Positions 46,050 to 54,290 of a DNA stretch of 64,000 nt are shown piece by piece. Both the position numbers and the translations under genes were made by a program. Below the pieces are notes generated by a model. It was given only the letters and a program-made list of their open reading frames with translations. It ran no database searches and was not told the DNA's origin. How positions within the stretch are numbered: the stretch's first letter is position 1; the number at the start of each line of letters is the position of its first letter. This DNA is from Arthrobacter sp. ISL-48 (lineage in GTDB: Bacteria; Actinomycetota; Actinomycetes; Actinomycetales; Micrococcaceae), in NCBI RefSeq assembly GCF_018613805.1, contig NZ_JAGGPL010000003.1:310001-374000 (forward strand). Direction: 5' to 3'.

Positions 46050-46907
46050 TCAGGCGTACGGGAGGACAAGCTCCGCGTAGCGCTCCTTGATCGTTTCCAG
46101 GACGCTGCCGCCGTCTGCGTCCCAGATCTCCTGATTGAAAATTTCAACCTCGATATCGCCGGTGTACCCGGCATCCCGCACCCAGGTGCCGATGGTCGCG
46201 AAGTCGACGATGCCGTCGCCCATGTATCCACGGGACAGCAACGGATCCGCCGCGATGGGCATGTTGAAGTCGCAGACCTGGTAGGAAGCAATCCTGTTCT
46301 CACGGCCGGCGCGTTCGATCTGCGCCTTCAGCTCCGGATCCCACCAGACGTGGAAGGTATCGACGGCGACGCCCACGGCACGTGCGTCATACGGCGCAGC
46401 GAGGTCCAGGGCCTGGCCCAGCGTGGAGATGAGGGCGCGGTCGGCTGCGTACATCGGATGCAGCGGCTCCAGGACCAGTCGGACTCCGTTCTCGGCTGCG
46501 AACGGAACCAGGTCAGCCAGGCGGTCGGCCACGCGCTGGCGGGCCGCCACCACGTCCTTCTCCCCCGGCGCCAGCCCGCCGACCACCAGGAACAGTTCCT
46601 GGGTGTCCAGCGCCACGGCCTCAAGGATCGCTGCACGGTTGTCTGCCAGCGCGGCGGCCTGGCCGGCGGCGTCAGCAGCCGTCAGGAATCCTCCCCGGCA
46701 GAGCGAGGAGACCCGCAGTCCGGCATCCTTGATCAGCTTTGCAGCCTTGTCCAGGCCCGCCTCCTCGACGCGGTCCCGCCACGGGCCGATAGCAGGAATT
46801 CCCGCGGTGACGCAGCCCTCAACGGCTTCGGCCAGCGTCCACTTCTTGGTGGTGGCGCTGTTCAGCGAGAGCCGTGAAAACGGGGACGGTCCTGAATTGG
46901 CTGTCAT
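46050..46907 (-). CDS. TIM-barrel sugar phosphate isomerase/epimerase-like protein
   Basis: AP-endonuclease-2-type TIM barrel of 285 residues, the fold of sugar and inositol isomerases, epimerases and dehydratases. Visible barrel motifs are VEGCVTAGIPAIGPWRDRV, VLEPLHPMYAADRA (metal Glu region), AVGVAVDTFHVWWD (Asp and His metal ligands), IASYQVCDFNMP and GDIEVEIFNQEIWD (final metal Glu). Its ATG overlaps the DUF993 stop by four bases (ATGA). It is the last gene of the LacI-controlled operon. The substrate is unknown, and the company of an oxidoreductase and an aldolase-like enzyme suggests an oxidised sugar intermediate. Confidence 0.88.
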   Translation of the reverse strand: MTANSGPSPFSRLSLNSATTKKWTLAEAVEGCVTAGIPAIGPWRDRVEEAGLDKAAKLIKDAGLRVSSLCRGGFLTAADAAGQAAALADNRAAILEAVALDTQELFLVVGGLAPGEKDVVAARQRVADRLADLVPFAAENGVRLVLEPLHPMYAADRALISTLGQALDLAAPYDARAVGVAVDTFHVWWDPELKAQIERAGRENRIASYQVCDFNMPIAADPLLSRGYMGDGIVDFATIGTWVRDAGYTGDIEVEIFNQEIWDADGGSVLETIKERYAELVLPYA

Positions 46908-48118
46908 ACTCCCACCCCGTTGATCCGCAGGTAGTCGGACATCCGGAACGCTGCCAGTGCGGGGTCCTTCAGCAGCCCCGCCCGGTCAGCGAGCTCGAAG
47001 GTTTTGGCCAGATGGCAGACCGAGCGGCCCGAATGCAGGCCGCCCACCATTTGGAAGCCTGGCTGCTTGCCGTTGAGCCAGGACATGAACGCGATCCCAG
47101 TCTTGTAGTAAAACGTGGGGGCGCTGAAGATGTGCTTACCCAGTTCCCGCGTTGTGTCCAGGATCTCGCGCGCCTTGACCGCGTTGCCGGCATCGTAATT
47201 CTGCAGGGCCACCGAAGCGGCCGGGTAGATGGCGGCGAAGATGCCCAGCAGGGCGTCCGAGTGGTGGCTGCCGTCGCCGTCGATCAGTTCCGGGTAGTTG
47301 AAGTCGTCACCGGTGTAGAGGCGCACCCCTTCCGGGAGCGCAGCACGGAGCGCCACTTCGTGGCTGGCATCCAGCAGGGACACCTTGACGCCGTCAACCT
47401 TGTCCGCGTTGTCACGGATCAGGCCCAGGAACGTGCTGGTGGCGGCGGCGACGACGTCGGAGCCCCAGTAGCCCGCGAGGGCGGGGTCGAACATGGTCCC
47501 GAGCCAGTGCAGGATGACCGGCTGGTCCACTTCCTGGAGCAAGGTGGAGTAAACCTTCAGGTAGTCTTCAGGACCGCTGGCCACCTTCGCCAGGGCACGT
47601 GACGCCATCAGGATGACCTTGGGTCCAGCCTCGCTGACGACGGCGATCTGCTCGCGGTAGGCCTCGAGGACTGCTGCGAGTCCTGCCTGGCCGGCGGGCA
47701 GCGTGGCGATGTCCAGCTGGTCGGTGCCGGCGCCGCACGACACCAGGTCGCGGACGGTCTTGCCTGCGGTGGCGGCGTTCCCCGAGGAGACCACCGAGGA
47801 GGCTTCCACGCCGGTGCGCTTGATGAGCTGCTGCGTGGCGGCCCAGTCCAGGCCCATGCCGCGCTGGGCGGTGTCCATGGCGTCGGCAACGCCGAGCCCA
47901 TAGGACCAGAGCTCGTGCCGGTAGGCCATAGTGGCGTCCCAGTCGAGCCGGGCCGGTGCGCCCGGGGTGTTGTCGGCCAGGACTTCAGGAATCACATGCG
48001 CCGCGGCGTAGGCGCGTCGGGCCGTCAGCGGGGCGGACGGGCGCGCCCAGGAGGTGCCGCCCTGCAGGCGGTACTCGCGGGTGCCGCCGTCGTCGGAGGG
48101 AAGGATCAGGGACGTCAT
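46904..48118 (-). CDS. DUF993 protein (dihydrodipicolinate synthase-like aldolase fold)
   Basis: Predicted TIM-barrel lyase of 404 residues, starting at the ATG at 48118 that overlaps the upstream stop (ATGA). DUF993 proteins are relatives of the DHDPS/N-acetylneuraminate lyase family. Here the Schiff-base lysine candidate is Lys245 in DGVKVSLLDAS, aligned with the GIKDSSG region of DHDPS. Other features are VILHWLGTMFDPALAGYWGS, LYTGDDFNYPELI and an FYYKTGIAFMSWLNG segment near the C-terminus. The likely chemistry is an aldol cleavage or condensation of a keto-sugar derivative. The substrate cannot be told from sequence. It is middle gene of the three-gene operon. Confidence 0.87.
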   Translation of the reverse strand: MTSLILPSDDGGTREYRLQGGTSWARPSAPLTARRAYAAAHVIPEVLADNTPGAPARLDWDATMAYRHELWSYGLGVADAMDTAQRGMGLDWAATQQLIKRTGVEASSVVSSGNAATAGKTVRDLVSCGAGTDQLDIATLPAGQAGLAAVLEAYREQIAVVSEAGPKVILMASRALAKVASGPEDYLKVYSTLLQEVDQPVILHWLGTMFDPALAGYWGSDVVAAATSTFLGLIRDNADKVDGVKVSLLDASHEVALRAALPEGVRLYTGDDFNYPELIDGDGSHHSDALLGIFAAIYPAASVALQNYDAGNAVKAREILDTTRELGKHIFSAPTFYYKTGIAFMSWLNGKQPGFQMVGGLHSGRSVCHLAKTFELADRAGLLKDPALAAFRMSDYLRINGVGV

Positions 48119-49287
48119 CAGAGCGTGATCTCCGGGATGTCGACGGTGCGGCGTTCCTCGTTGGACTGCAGGCCGAGCTCGGCGAGCTGCACGCCGCGGG
48201 CGGCCGAAAGCAGGCCGAAGCGGTGTTCGCGGCCGGCGACGACGTCGCGGAGGAACTCTTCCCACTGCAGCTTGAAGCCGTTGTCCAGCTCTGCATTGGC
48301 CGGGACTTCCTGCCACTGGTCACGGAAGGATTCGGTGACGGGCAGGTCCGGGTTCCAGACCGGTTTGGGCGTGTGGGCGCGCTGCTGCGCAACACACTTG
48401 TTCAGGCCTGCAACGGCGGAGCCGTGCGTCCCGTCGACCTGGAATTCGACCAGCTCGTCGCGGTAGACCCGGACTGCCCAGGAGGAGTTGATCTGGCCAA
48501 TCACCGGCTCACCTGCCGGCGTCTCAAGTTCGAAAATGCCGTAGGAGGCGTCGTCGGCGGTCGCGTCGTACTCCTTGCCGGCCTCGTCCCAGCGGGCAGG
48601 GATGTGGGTGGCGGTCTTGGCGTTAACGCTCTTGACCTTGCCTATGATGCCTTCGAGGACGTAGTTCCAGTGGCAGAACATGTCGGTGGTCATTCCGCCG
48701 CCGTCTTCCTTGCGGTAGTTCCAGGAGGGACGCTGGGCAGCCTGGATATCGCCTTCGAAGACCCAGTAGCCGAACTCGCCGCGGATTGACAGAATGCGGC
48801 CGAAGAACCCTTCGTCCACCAGGCGGCGGAGCTTGACGAGGCCGGGAAGGTACAGCTTGTCGTGCACAACGCCGGCAGTGACCCCGGCTTCCCTCCCGAT
48901 GCGGGCCAGTTCGATGGCCTCCTCGAGGGTCTCAGCGGTGGGCTTCTCGGTGAAGATGTGCTTGCCGGCCAGCATGGCCTTCTTGAGGGTGGCAGCGCGG
49001 AGGCTGGTCATGGACGCATCGAAGATGATGTCGACGGTGGGGTCGTTGATAACGGAATCGAGGTCCGTGGTCCACTCGGACACTTTATGCAGCTCAGCCA
49101 GTTCGCGGATTTTTGCCTCGTTACGGCCTACGAGGATTGGTTCGACCTGCACCTTGGTGCCGTCTTCATTCGTGAAGCCTCCCGCGTCACGAATGGGGAG
49201 GATGGAACGCAGCAGGTGCTGGCGGTAGCCCATCCGGCCGGTGATGCCGTTCATGGCAATACGGATCGTCTTTGTTTCGAAGCCCAT
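48118..49287 (-). CDS. Gfo/Idh/MocA-family oxidoreductase
   Basis: NAD(P)-dependent sugar dehydrogenase family protein of 389 residues, started at the ATG at 49287 with GGAGG four bases upstream. The N-terminal Rossmann part has RIAMNGITGRMGYRQHL instead of the standard GxGxxG, then HIFTEKPTAET, the family's EKP catalytic motif. The C-terminal alpha/beta domain contains DMFCHWNYVLEGIIG (Asp/His substrate region). It is the first gene of the operon. Its promoter is flanked by two LacI-type operators. Substrate unknown: the family oxidises sugars, sugar acids, inositols and anhydrosugars. Confidence 0.92.
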   Translation of the reverse strand: MGFETKTIRIAMNGITGRMGYRQHLLRSILPIRDAGGFTNEDGTKVQVEPILVGRNEAKIRELAELHKVSEWTTDLDSVINDPTVDIIFDASMTSLRAATLKKAMLAGKHIFTEKPTAETLEEAIELARIGREAGVTAGVVHDKLYLPGLVKLRRLVDEGFFGRILSIRGEFGYWVFEGDIQAAQRPSWNYRKEDGGGMTTDMFCHWNYVLEGIIGKVKSVNAKTATHIPARWDEAGKEYDATADDASYGIFELETPAGEPVIGQINSSWAVRVYRDELVEFQVDGTHGSAVAGLNKCVAQQRAHTPKPVWNPDLPVTESFRDQWQEVPANAELDNGFKLQWEEFLRDVVAGREHRFGLLSAARGVQLAELGLQSNEERRTVDIPEITL

Positions 49288-49327
49288 GTGTCCTCCACGG
49301 TGAGTGAGCAGATTACTCAAGCTGATT

Positions 49328-49416
49328 GGGAAAGCGCATTCCCACTGCATTCAATAATGCCTCGAAGGGGGCGGAATTGGCAAGCGCTTTCCGGAAAGAT
49401 CCTGAACTGCCATAAT
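49328..49416. promoter_or_regulatory. Divergent promoters and two LacI operators
   Basis: Minus strand: TTGCCA (49383-49378), 18 bases, CATTAT (49359-49354) drives the Gfo/Idh operon. Plus strand: TTTCCG (49388-49393), 17 bases, CATAAT (49411-49416) drives lacI. Operator O1 GGGAAAGCGCATTCCC (49328-49343) lies just downstream of the first start point. O2 GGCAAGCGCTTTCC (49379-49392) covers both -35 regions. The layout fits repression of the operon and autoregulation. Confidence 0.75.
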
Positions 49417-49475
49417 GTGGGCAGCCCGCAAAGGTGCGCACAACAGCACCGTCAGTACAAGGAACAGGAGATGCC

Positions 49476-50588
49476 GTGGCTGCAAGTACCCTCACCGAGG
49501 TGGCCCGGCTGGCCGGAGTGTCGCCGGCCACAGCATCCCGGGTCCTCAACGGTTCCGCCCGCAAACCCGGCCAGGACATAGCAGAAAGGGTGCGCCAGGC
49601 TGCCGATTCCCTCGGTTACATCCCCAACGCCCAGGCCCAGGGCCTCGCCAAGTCGAGCTCAGGGCTGATCGGGCTGATCGTCCACGACATCGCCGATCCA
49701 TACTTTGCCGCCATTGCCTTAGGCGTGCAGGAGGCGGCAAGAGAACAGCGCAAAATGGTGCTGCTTGCCACCACCGCTGGCGCTCCCGCCGATGAAAAGG
49801 AAGCCGTGGCCGCTTTTGCCGCACGCCGCGCCGATTCGATCGTCATTGCGGGTTCCCGATCCTCCCGCCCCGAGGACAAGGAAGGCAATGCCGAACTGGC
49901 TGCTGAACTGGACCGATACTGCCGAAATGGCGGGCACGTTGGCGTAGTTGGCCATCCCGTGGTGGGCGCTACTGCCGCAGGCGGCTACCACGTGGTCACG
50001 GTGCCCAACGAGGAGCTGGCCGCCAGTCTCGCGGCAGAACTCACCGCCTCCCAGGAAGGCGATTTTGTCATCATCGGCGGCCCCGAGGGATTGTTCACGT
50101 CCGATGACCGCGTCAGAGGTTTCCAGCGGGGACTGGCCAAGGCTGGCCGGCACCCCGCTGAGGTCCTGCGCAGCGCCTTCAACAGATCCGGCGGCTACGA
50201 AGCCGGGCTCGCCCTGGCTGCCCGCATCAAGGACGCCCGCCGCGACGGCAGCAGTGGTGCAGGCTCAGAGCGTGCCGGTTCCAAAGGCACCAAGCGGATC
50301 TGTATTTTCGCCGTAAACGATGTCATGGCCATCGGTGCCGCCGCAGCACTGCGCTCCGAGGGGCTGCGCATCCCCCGGGACGCCACGATCGCCGGCTTTG
50401 ACGATATCGAGACGCTGCGGGATTTCCGTCCCGCCCTCTCCACCGTGCGGCTTCCCCTCGAGGAAATCGGCAGGCAGGCCACCCGCAGTGCAGCCCGGGC
50501 GGACGCCGGAACGGACGACGCCGAAGGGGCCACTTCGCCAATTTCCGGCCAGATCACGCTGCGGCGAAGCACCGAGACGGCGGCCTGA
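49476..50588 (+). CDS. LacI-family transcriptional regulator
   Basis: Sugar-responsive repressor of 370 residues. The GTG at 49476 is chosen because CAGGAG lies five bases upstream and it places the helix-turn-helix at the N-terminus (STLTEVARLAGVSPATASRVLNG is split here as STLTEVARLAGV, then SPATASRVLNG). The hinge is LGYIPNAQAQGLAKSSS, followed by a periplasmic-binding-protein-like effector domain (GLIVHDIADPYFAAIA, IAGFDDIETLRDF). It is divergent from the Gfo/Idh operon and two bases ahead of the hydrolase gene. Three similar GCGC-centred palindromes in the region are its likely sites. Confidence 0.94.
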   Translation: MAASTLTEVARLAGVSPATASRVLNGSARKPGQDIAERVRQAADSLGYIPNAQAQGLAKSSSGLIGLIVHDIADPYFAAIALGVQEAAREQRKMVLLATTAGAPADEKEAVAAFAARRADSIVIAGSRSSRPEDKEGNAELAAELDRYCRNGGHVGVVGHPVVGATAAGGYHVVTVPNEELAASLAAELTASQEGDFVIIGGPEGLFTSDDRVRGFQRGLAKAGRHPAEVLRSAFNRSGGYEAGLALAARIKDARRDGSSGAGSERAGSKGTKRICIFAVNDVMAIGAAAALRSEGLRIPRDATIAGFDDIETLRDFRPALSTVRLPLEEIGRQATRSAARADAGTDDAEGATSPISGQITLRRSTETAA

Positions 50589-50590
50589 GC

Positions 50591-51337
50591 ATGAAACCCG
50601 GTTCCCTGACAGCGGTCCGCACCGAAGGCTCACTGCCTCGACCGGCCATCCTTGTCCTCCCCGGCGGCGGCTATGCGGGCCAGGCCGATCACGAGGCCGA
50701 GCCGGTGGCGCAGTGGCTCTCCTCGCTCGGAATCCATGCCTATGTGCTGCGCTACCGGGTTTCCCCGCACCGCCATCCCGCGCCGCTGGAGGATGCCAAG
50801 GATGCACTCCTTCGGATCCGAGGGGGCAGCCACGGACTTGCCGTGGACAGTTCCAGGGTTGGCGTCCTGGGCTTTTCTGCCGGCGGGCACCTGGCTGCCA
50901 CGCTGTCCACAGCCACAGGCACTGGAAATGAGGAGCTGGATGTTCCGGCCGCAGTACCGGACCTGACCGTGCTGTGCTACCCGGTGGTCTCCTACCAGGA
51001 AGCAGCCCACCAGGGGTCCGTGGACAACCTGCTCGGGGAATCGCCGTCGGACGACCTGCTCCATGCGGTATCCGCCGACCAACATGTCACGGGATCCACT
51101 CCCCCGGCGTTTCTCTGGCACACGGCCGACGACGAGGCCGTGCCCCTCCATCACAGTCTTGCTTACGCCGGGGCGCTGGTCCGTGCCGGCGTGCCGGCTG
51201 AACTCCATGTCTTCCCGCACGGACGCCATGGCCTGGGACTCGCGCCGGAAGACCCGGGGCCGGACCAGTGGACCACCTTGTGCGCAAGCTGGCTTGCACG
51301 GGCCGGGTGGACTCAGTCTTCGCCCAGCGCGATGTGA
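50591..51337 (+). CDS. Alpha/beta hydrolase (acetylesterase-like)
   Basis: Predicted cytosolic carboxylesterase or acetyl-sugar esterase of 248 residues. An oxyanion motif PAILVLPGGGYAGQ corresponds to HGGG of the family. The nucleophile elbow is GVLGFSAGGHLAAT, the acid is in WHTADDEAVP and the His in FPHGRHGLGL, so the triad is complete. There is no signal peptide. It starts two bases after lacI and shares its autoregulated transcript. It may remove acyl groups from the sugar metabolised by the adjacent pathway. Its 3' end overlaps the next convergent gene by 25 bases. Confidence 0.9.
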   Translation: MKPGSLTAVRTEGSLPRPAILVLPGGGYAGQADHEAEPVAQWLSSLGIHAYVLRYRVSPHRHPAPLEDAKDALLRIRGGSHGLAVDSSRVGVLGFSAGGHLAATLSTATGTGNEELDVPAAVPDLTVLCYPVVSYQEAAHQGSVDNLLGESPSDDLLHAVSADQHVTGSTPPAFLWHTADDEAVPLHHSLAYAGALVRAGVPAELHVFPHGRHGLGLAPEDPGPDQWTTLCASWLARAGWTQSSPSAM

Positions 51338-52107
51338 TTCAGGAATCCGGCATCCGAGCTGACATTGGCGGGAAGGTCCTCCGCGACGAACTCGAGCATC
51401 ATGTCAAGCGGCCGTCCGGCCTCGCGCAGGATGTCTGCCACTGACTGCCAGAGCTGCTTCCGCCCGCTGAGGGGCAGCCGCTCCTGCTCCGGCCACCAGG
51501 AGAAGCAGTGTACGCCGGAAACGTACGGCAGCACGCGGCGAAGGGATTCGAGCGCAGCCTGGTCGGAAAGTCCGACCGCGGGCTGCCAGTAGGTCCTCAC
51601 GTTGACCCGGTCCACCCGCTCCAGGAGCTGGAGGGTCGTGTCGGCGGAGTCCGTCAGCGTGCCGCCGTGGTATTCGAAGGCGATCTCCAGGGAGCGTTCG
51701 GACGCAAGCTCCGCTATTCGCCGTGCGTCCTGAACCACCGCGTCCCATGCGTCGGGGCCGGCTTGGGCCGAGCCGTGTTCACCGGCCCAGACCCTGATCC
51801 TGGGGGCGCCGAGGCGAACGGCAAGATCGGCGGGGGCGGCAAAGTCACCGAAGCTGCCCACACGGTAGTACGAACCCAAGGAGAGCACTTCGAGGCCGGA
51901 CGCCGCCGTGGCATCCCGCGCCTCATCAGCAGAAGCGGCATCGCGGATGTGCACGTCCGTTCCCCACTCGATGCCGGCCAGGCCCGCCTCGCTGACCACA
52001 TCCACGACTTCGCCGATGTTGCGCTGGCGCAGGGTCACAGAGCAGATACCGGGGATAAGGGCTGACCTGTTCCAGTCCGCCAGTTCCGGGTGCTGTCCAA
52101 GAGTCAT
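51313..52107 (-). CDS. Second TIM-barrel sugar isomerase/epimerase-like protein
   Basis: AP-endonuclease-2-type barrel of 264 residues, started at the ATG at 52107 (MTLGQHPELADW); the frame upstream is not conserved. Barrel features include AGLAGIEWGTDVHI (metal Glu), RIRVWAGEHGSAQAG, LEIAFEYHGGTLTDS (Glu and His), VNVRTYWQPAV, VHCFSWWPE and DMMLEFVAEDL (final Glu). It is quite different in sequence from the barrel at 46 kb, so it is not a duplicate. A promoter with a LacI-type operator in its spacer lies at 52171-52199, which puts it in the same regulon. Confidence 0.88.
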   Translation of the reverse strand: MTLGQHPELADWNRSALIPGICSVTLRQRNIGEVVDVVSEAGLAGIEWGTDVHIRDAASADEARDATAASGLEVLSLGSYYRVGSFGDFAAPADLAVRLGAPRIRVWAGEHGSAQAGPDAWDAVVQDARRIAELASERSLEIAFEYHGGTLTDSADTTLQLLERVDRVNVRTYWQPAVGLSDQAALESLRRVLPYVSGVHCFSWWPEQERLPLSGRKQLWQSVADILREAGRPLDMMLEFVAEDLPANVSSDAGFLNHIALGED

Positions 52108-52170
52108 AGACGTTCTTTCCGTTGCAGCAGCCCCCGTCAGGAGGAAGCGGAATGGTACGGGATCGCAGTC

Positions 52171-52199
52171 CAGATTAGGGGAATGCGCTTGCCAAGTAA
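52171..52199 (-). promoter_or_regulatory. Promoter with third LacI operator
   Basis: On the minus strand TTTACT (52199-52194), 17 bases, TAATCT (52176-52171). The spacer contains GGCAAGCGCATTCCC (52192-52178 on the minus strand), matching O1/O2 near lacI. Confidence 0.65.
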
Positions 52200-52450
52200 A
52201 ACGGCGCACCCGCGGACTCCGCAGCGGCGTTGCCCCCGCACTGCTGCAGGCCGCCGTCGAGCACGCCAGACTTCATGGCGCCGTGATGGTGGAAGGTTAC
52301 CCCGTCGATCCCGCCTTGCGGCCAAAGGCGGGGGCGGCTGACCTCTATCACGGGACGCTGAACCTCTTCCTGAAGGCAGGCTTCAGGGTGGCCAGCACGG
52401 CCGTCCCCGGGCGTTCCGTAGTGCGCCTCCGCCTGGAAGGTACCGACTGA
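52199..52450 (+). pseudogene. C-terminal remnant of a GNAT N-acetyltransferase
   Basis: The plus-strand frame reads RGLRSGVAPALLQAAVEHAR (acetyl-CoA loop and helix), then YHGTLNLFLKAGFRVAS (the GNAT C-terminal helix and strand), and ends normally at 52450. The N-terminal half is missing: upstream codons in this frame lie antisense to the TIM-barrel gene and are unrelated. No start codon or ribosome-binding site fits. It is the decayed tail of a formerly complete gene, cut off where the TIM-barrel promoter now stands. The gap to 52485 holds nothing else. Confidence 0.72.
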
Positions 52451-52485
52451 TCCTGGGCACAGGAGCGTGGCGGAGGCTGGAGATC

Positions 52486-53388
52486 CTAGTTCAGTGCCCG
52501 GATGGTCCACGCCGCCTTGTGCGATTCGCCGGCGTGGAGATGGATCACGTCCGTTCCTGAGTTGAACGCGTCCGGCGGGCAGGTCATGGGCTCAACGGCA
52601 AGGCCTAGCCGGTCCGTGCCCGTGGGCTTGTCCGCTGTGTGGACCTGCACCCATGGCCAGGTCGCGTCCCATTGGAGTTCCACTCCGGTTCCGGCCGGAT
52701 CCAGGAGACGGACAGCAGCAAGCCCGTCGTTGCCGCGGATAATGCCGGTGAAGGCGTGGTCTATCCTCACGGAACCCAGGCGGCGCGGGGCTCGGAAGTC
52801 GAACTCGTGTCCCTCCACCCCCTGCATGCCTTCCGGAAGCAGCCGGTCGGCGGAAACTGTCATGAACTCCTCCGCCGGCAGTTCCAGCGTCCAGTCATCC
52901 AGCGGTGACGGACCGGCCACAAGGTACGGATGCGGGCAAAGCCCGTACGGGGCAGCCTCAGTTCCGCTGTTCACCGTCTGGACCTCGCTGCGGAGCCCGT
53001 CGTCGGAGAGCGAATAGGTGACGGTCAGCTCCAGTCCGGACGGATACGCCTCGCTGGCTTCCACCGTGCAGCCGAGTGTGACCGCTTGGCCAGACTTGCC
53101 GCGCAGCTCCCACTCCGTCTCGGTGACCAGCCCATGGAGGGCGGCGCCGCGCTCGGGTTCGTTGATATCCGCCTGGAAGGTGTTTCCCGCGTAGCTGTAC
53201 CTGCCGTCGGCGACGCGGTTAGGCCACGGGGCGCAGATGACTCCGCGATAGTCCGGGATTGGACCTTCGGCGCCGAAGCTGACCACAAGATCCCGACCTT
53301 CGTACCGGAGTTCGCGCAGGGCCCCGCCGCGGGTGGTAATGATGGCCGAGTACGGCCCGAATGCGATGCTGTGTTCCGTAACCGGCAT
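52486..53388 (-). CDS. Aldose 1-epimerase family protein
   Basis: Galactose mutarotase-fold protein of 300 residues from the ATG at 53388 (MPVTEHSIAFG); upstream frame is unconserved. The beta-sandwich has APWPNRVADGRYSYAG, NEPERGAALHGLV (His), GLCPHPYLVAG (second catalytic His) and LGLAVEPMTCPPDAFNSG (catalytic Glu). All residues for anomer interconversion are present. The substrate could be glucose, xylose or another aldose, consistent with the sugar genes nearby. A perfect GTTAGCGCTAAC palindrome 31 bases upstream is a LacI-type operator of another regulator. Confidence 0.92.
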   Translation of the reverse strand: MPVTEHSIAFGPYSAIITTRGGALRELRYEGRDLVVSFGAEGPIPDYRGVICAPWPNRVADGRYSYAGNTFQADINEPERGAALHGLVTETEWELRGKSGQAVTLGCTVEASEAYPSGLELTVTYSLSDDGLRSEVQTVNSGTEAAPYGLCPHPYLVAGPSPLDDWTLELPAEEFMTVSADRLLPEGMQGVEGHEFDFRAPRRLGSVRIDHAFTGIIRGNDGLAAVRLLDPAGTGVELQWDATWPWVQVHTADKPTGTDRLGLAVEPMTCPPDAFNSGTDVIHLHAGESHKAAWTIRALN

Positions 53389-53418
53389 AGTGGAGATCCT
53401 CTGCGTCACCGTCAAGTT

Positions 53419-53430
53419 GTTAGCGCTAAC
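53419..53430. promoter_or_regulatory. LacI-type operator upstream of the aldose epimerase
   Basis: Perfect 12-bp palindrome GTTAGCGCTAAC, the kind bound by LacI/CcpA-like regulators. It differs from the GG-A-GCGC-T-CC sites near lacI, so another regulator is likely. Confidence 0.6.
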
Positions 53431-53579
53431 CACCATAGCGCACCCTTGTCCTCGCCGCTGGCCTGACCACGGGAGGTTGAGAGTTTCGGACAGTCGGGTG
53501 TTGCCCACCGTATAAGCATTGACGCAATTGCACCCGCCTGCTCTTCGTTACCCGGAGACCGTCTGGCTAAAGTGGCAAG

Positions 53580-54290
53580 ATGTCGAACACGGAGGTGAAC
53601 AGCGAACTGCTGGCCGCGATCCGGACGGCACTGCAGCAACGCGCCGACCCAGCCCGTGCCGCTGGAGCCCAGGCATACATGAAATCGTCCATCCCATCCC
53701 TGGGCGTCGTGGTCCCCGAGGTCCGGAAGCTGACGCTGGGCGCAGCCGCAGACTATCCCTTCGAATCACTGGAAGAGCTGCGCTCCAGCGTCCTGGAACT
53801 GTGGCGGGGGGCGACGGTCCGGGAAGAGCGTTACGCAGCAATCGACCTCACTGGCCTCCGCCTCGCTGCACGTGAGCCCGCGATGCTGCCCATCTACGAG
53901 GAAATCATCCGGAGCGGAGCCTGGTGGGACTTCGTTGACGGCGTCGCGGTACGGCTCTGTGCGCTGCTGCAGGCCCACAGGCCCATGATGACGGCGGTCC
54001 TCCATGACTGGAGCAGGGACAAAGACCTCTGGATCAGGAGGGCCTCCATCACCGCCCAGCTGAAGGCTAAAGCCCAAACCGACACCGAACTGCTCCGTGA
54101 CGTCATCGAGGCGAACCTGGCGGATCCGGAGTTCTTCATCCGCAAAGCGATCGGATGGGCGCTGCGGGAGTACGGCAAGACCGATCCGGATTGGGTCAGG
54201 GACTTCGTAGCAGGCGCGGGGCTTAGTCCGCTGTCCCGCCGGGAAGCGCTGCGGAACCTGGAACCGGCTCAGCTAGATAACAGGGCGTGA
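53580..54290 (+). CDS. DNA alkylation repair protein (AlkD-like HEAT repeat)
   Basis: HEAT-like repeat glycosylase of 236 residues that excises alkylated bases. Features are MKSSIPSLGVVVPEVRKL (N-terminal helices), WRGATVREERYAAIDL, WWDFVDGVAVRL, WSRDKDLWIRRASI, a LADPEFFIRKAIGWALREYGK segment and SPLSRREALRNL. The WDFVD and DLWIRR motifs correspond to the active-site concave face of AlkD-like proteins (Trp and Asp). It is monocistronic. Its last 18 bases overlap the end of the convergent mannosyltransferase gene. Confidence 0.92.
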   Translation: MSNTEVNSELLAAIRTALQQRADPARAAGAQAYMKSSIPSLGVVVPEVRKLTLGAAADYPFESLEELRSSVLELWRGATVREERYAAIDLTGLRLAAREPAMLPIYEEIIRSGAWWDFVDGVAVRLCALLQAHRPMMTAVLHDWSRDKDLWIRRASITAQLKAKAQTDTELLRDVIEANLADPEFFIRKAIGWALREYGKTDPDWVRDFVAGAGLSPLSRREALRNLEPAQLDNRA

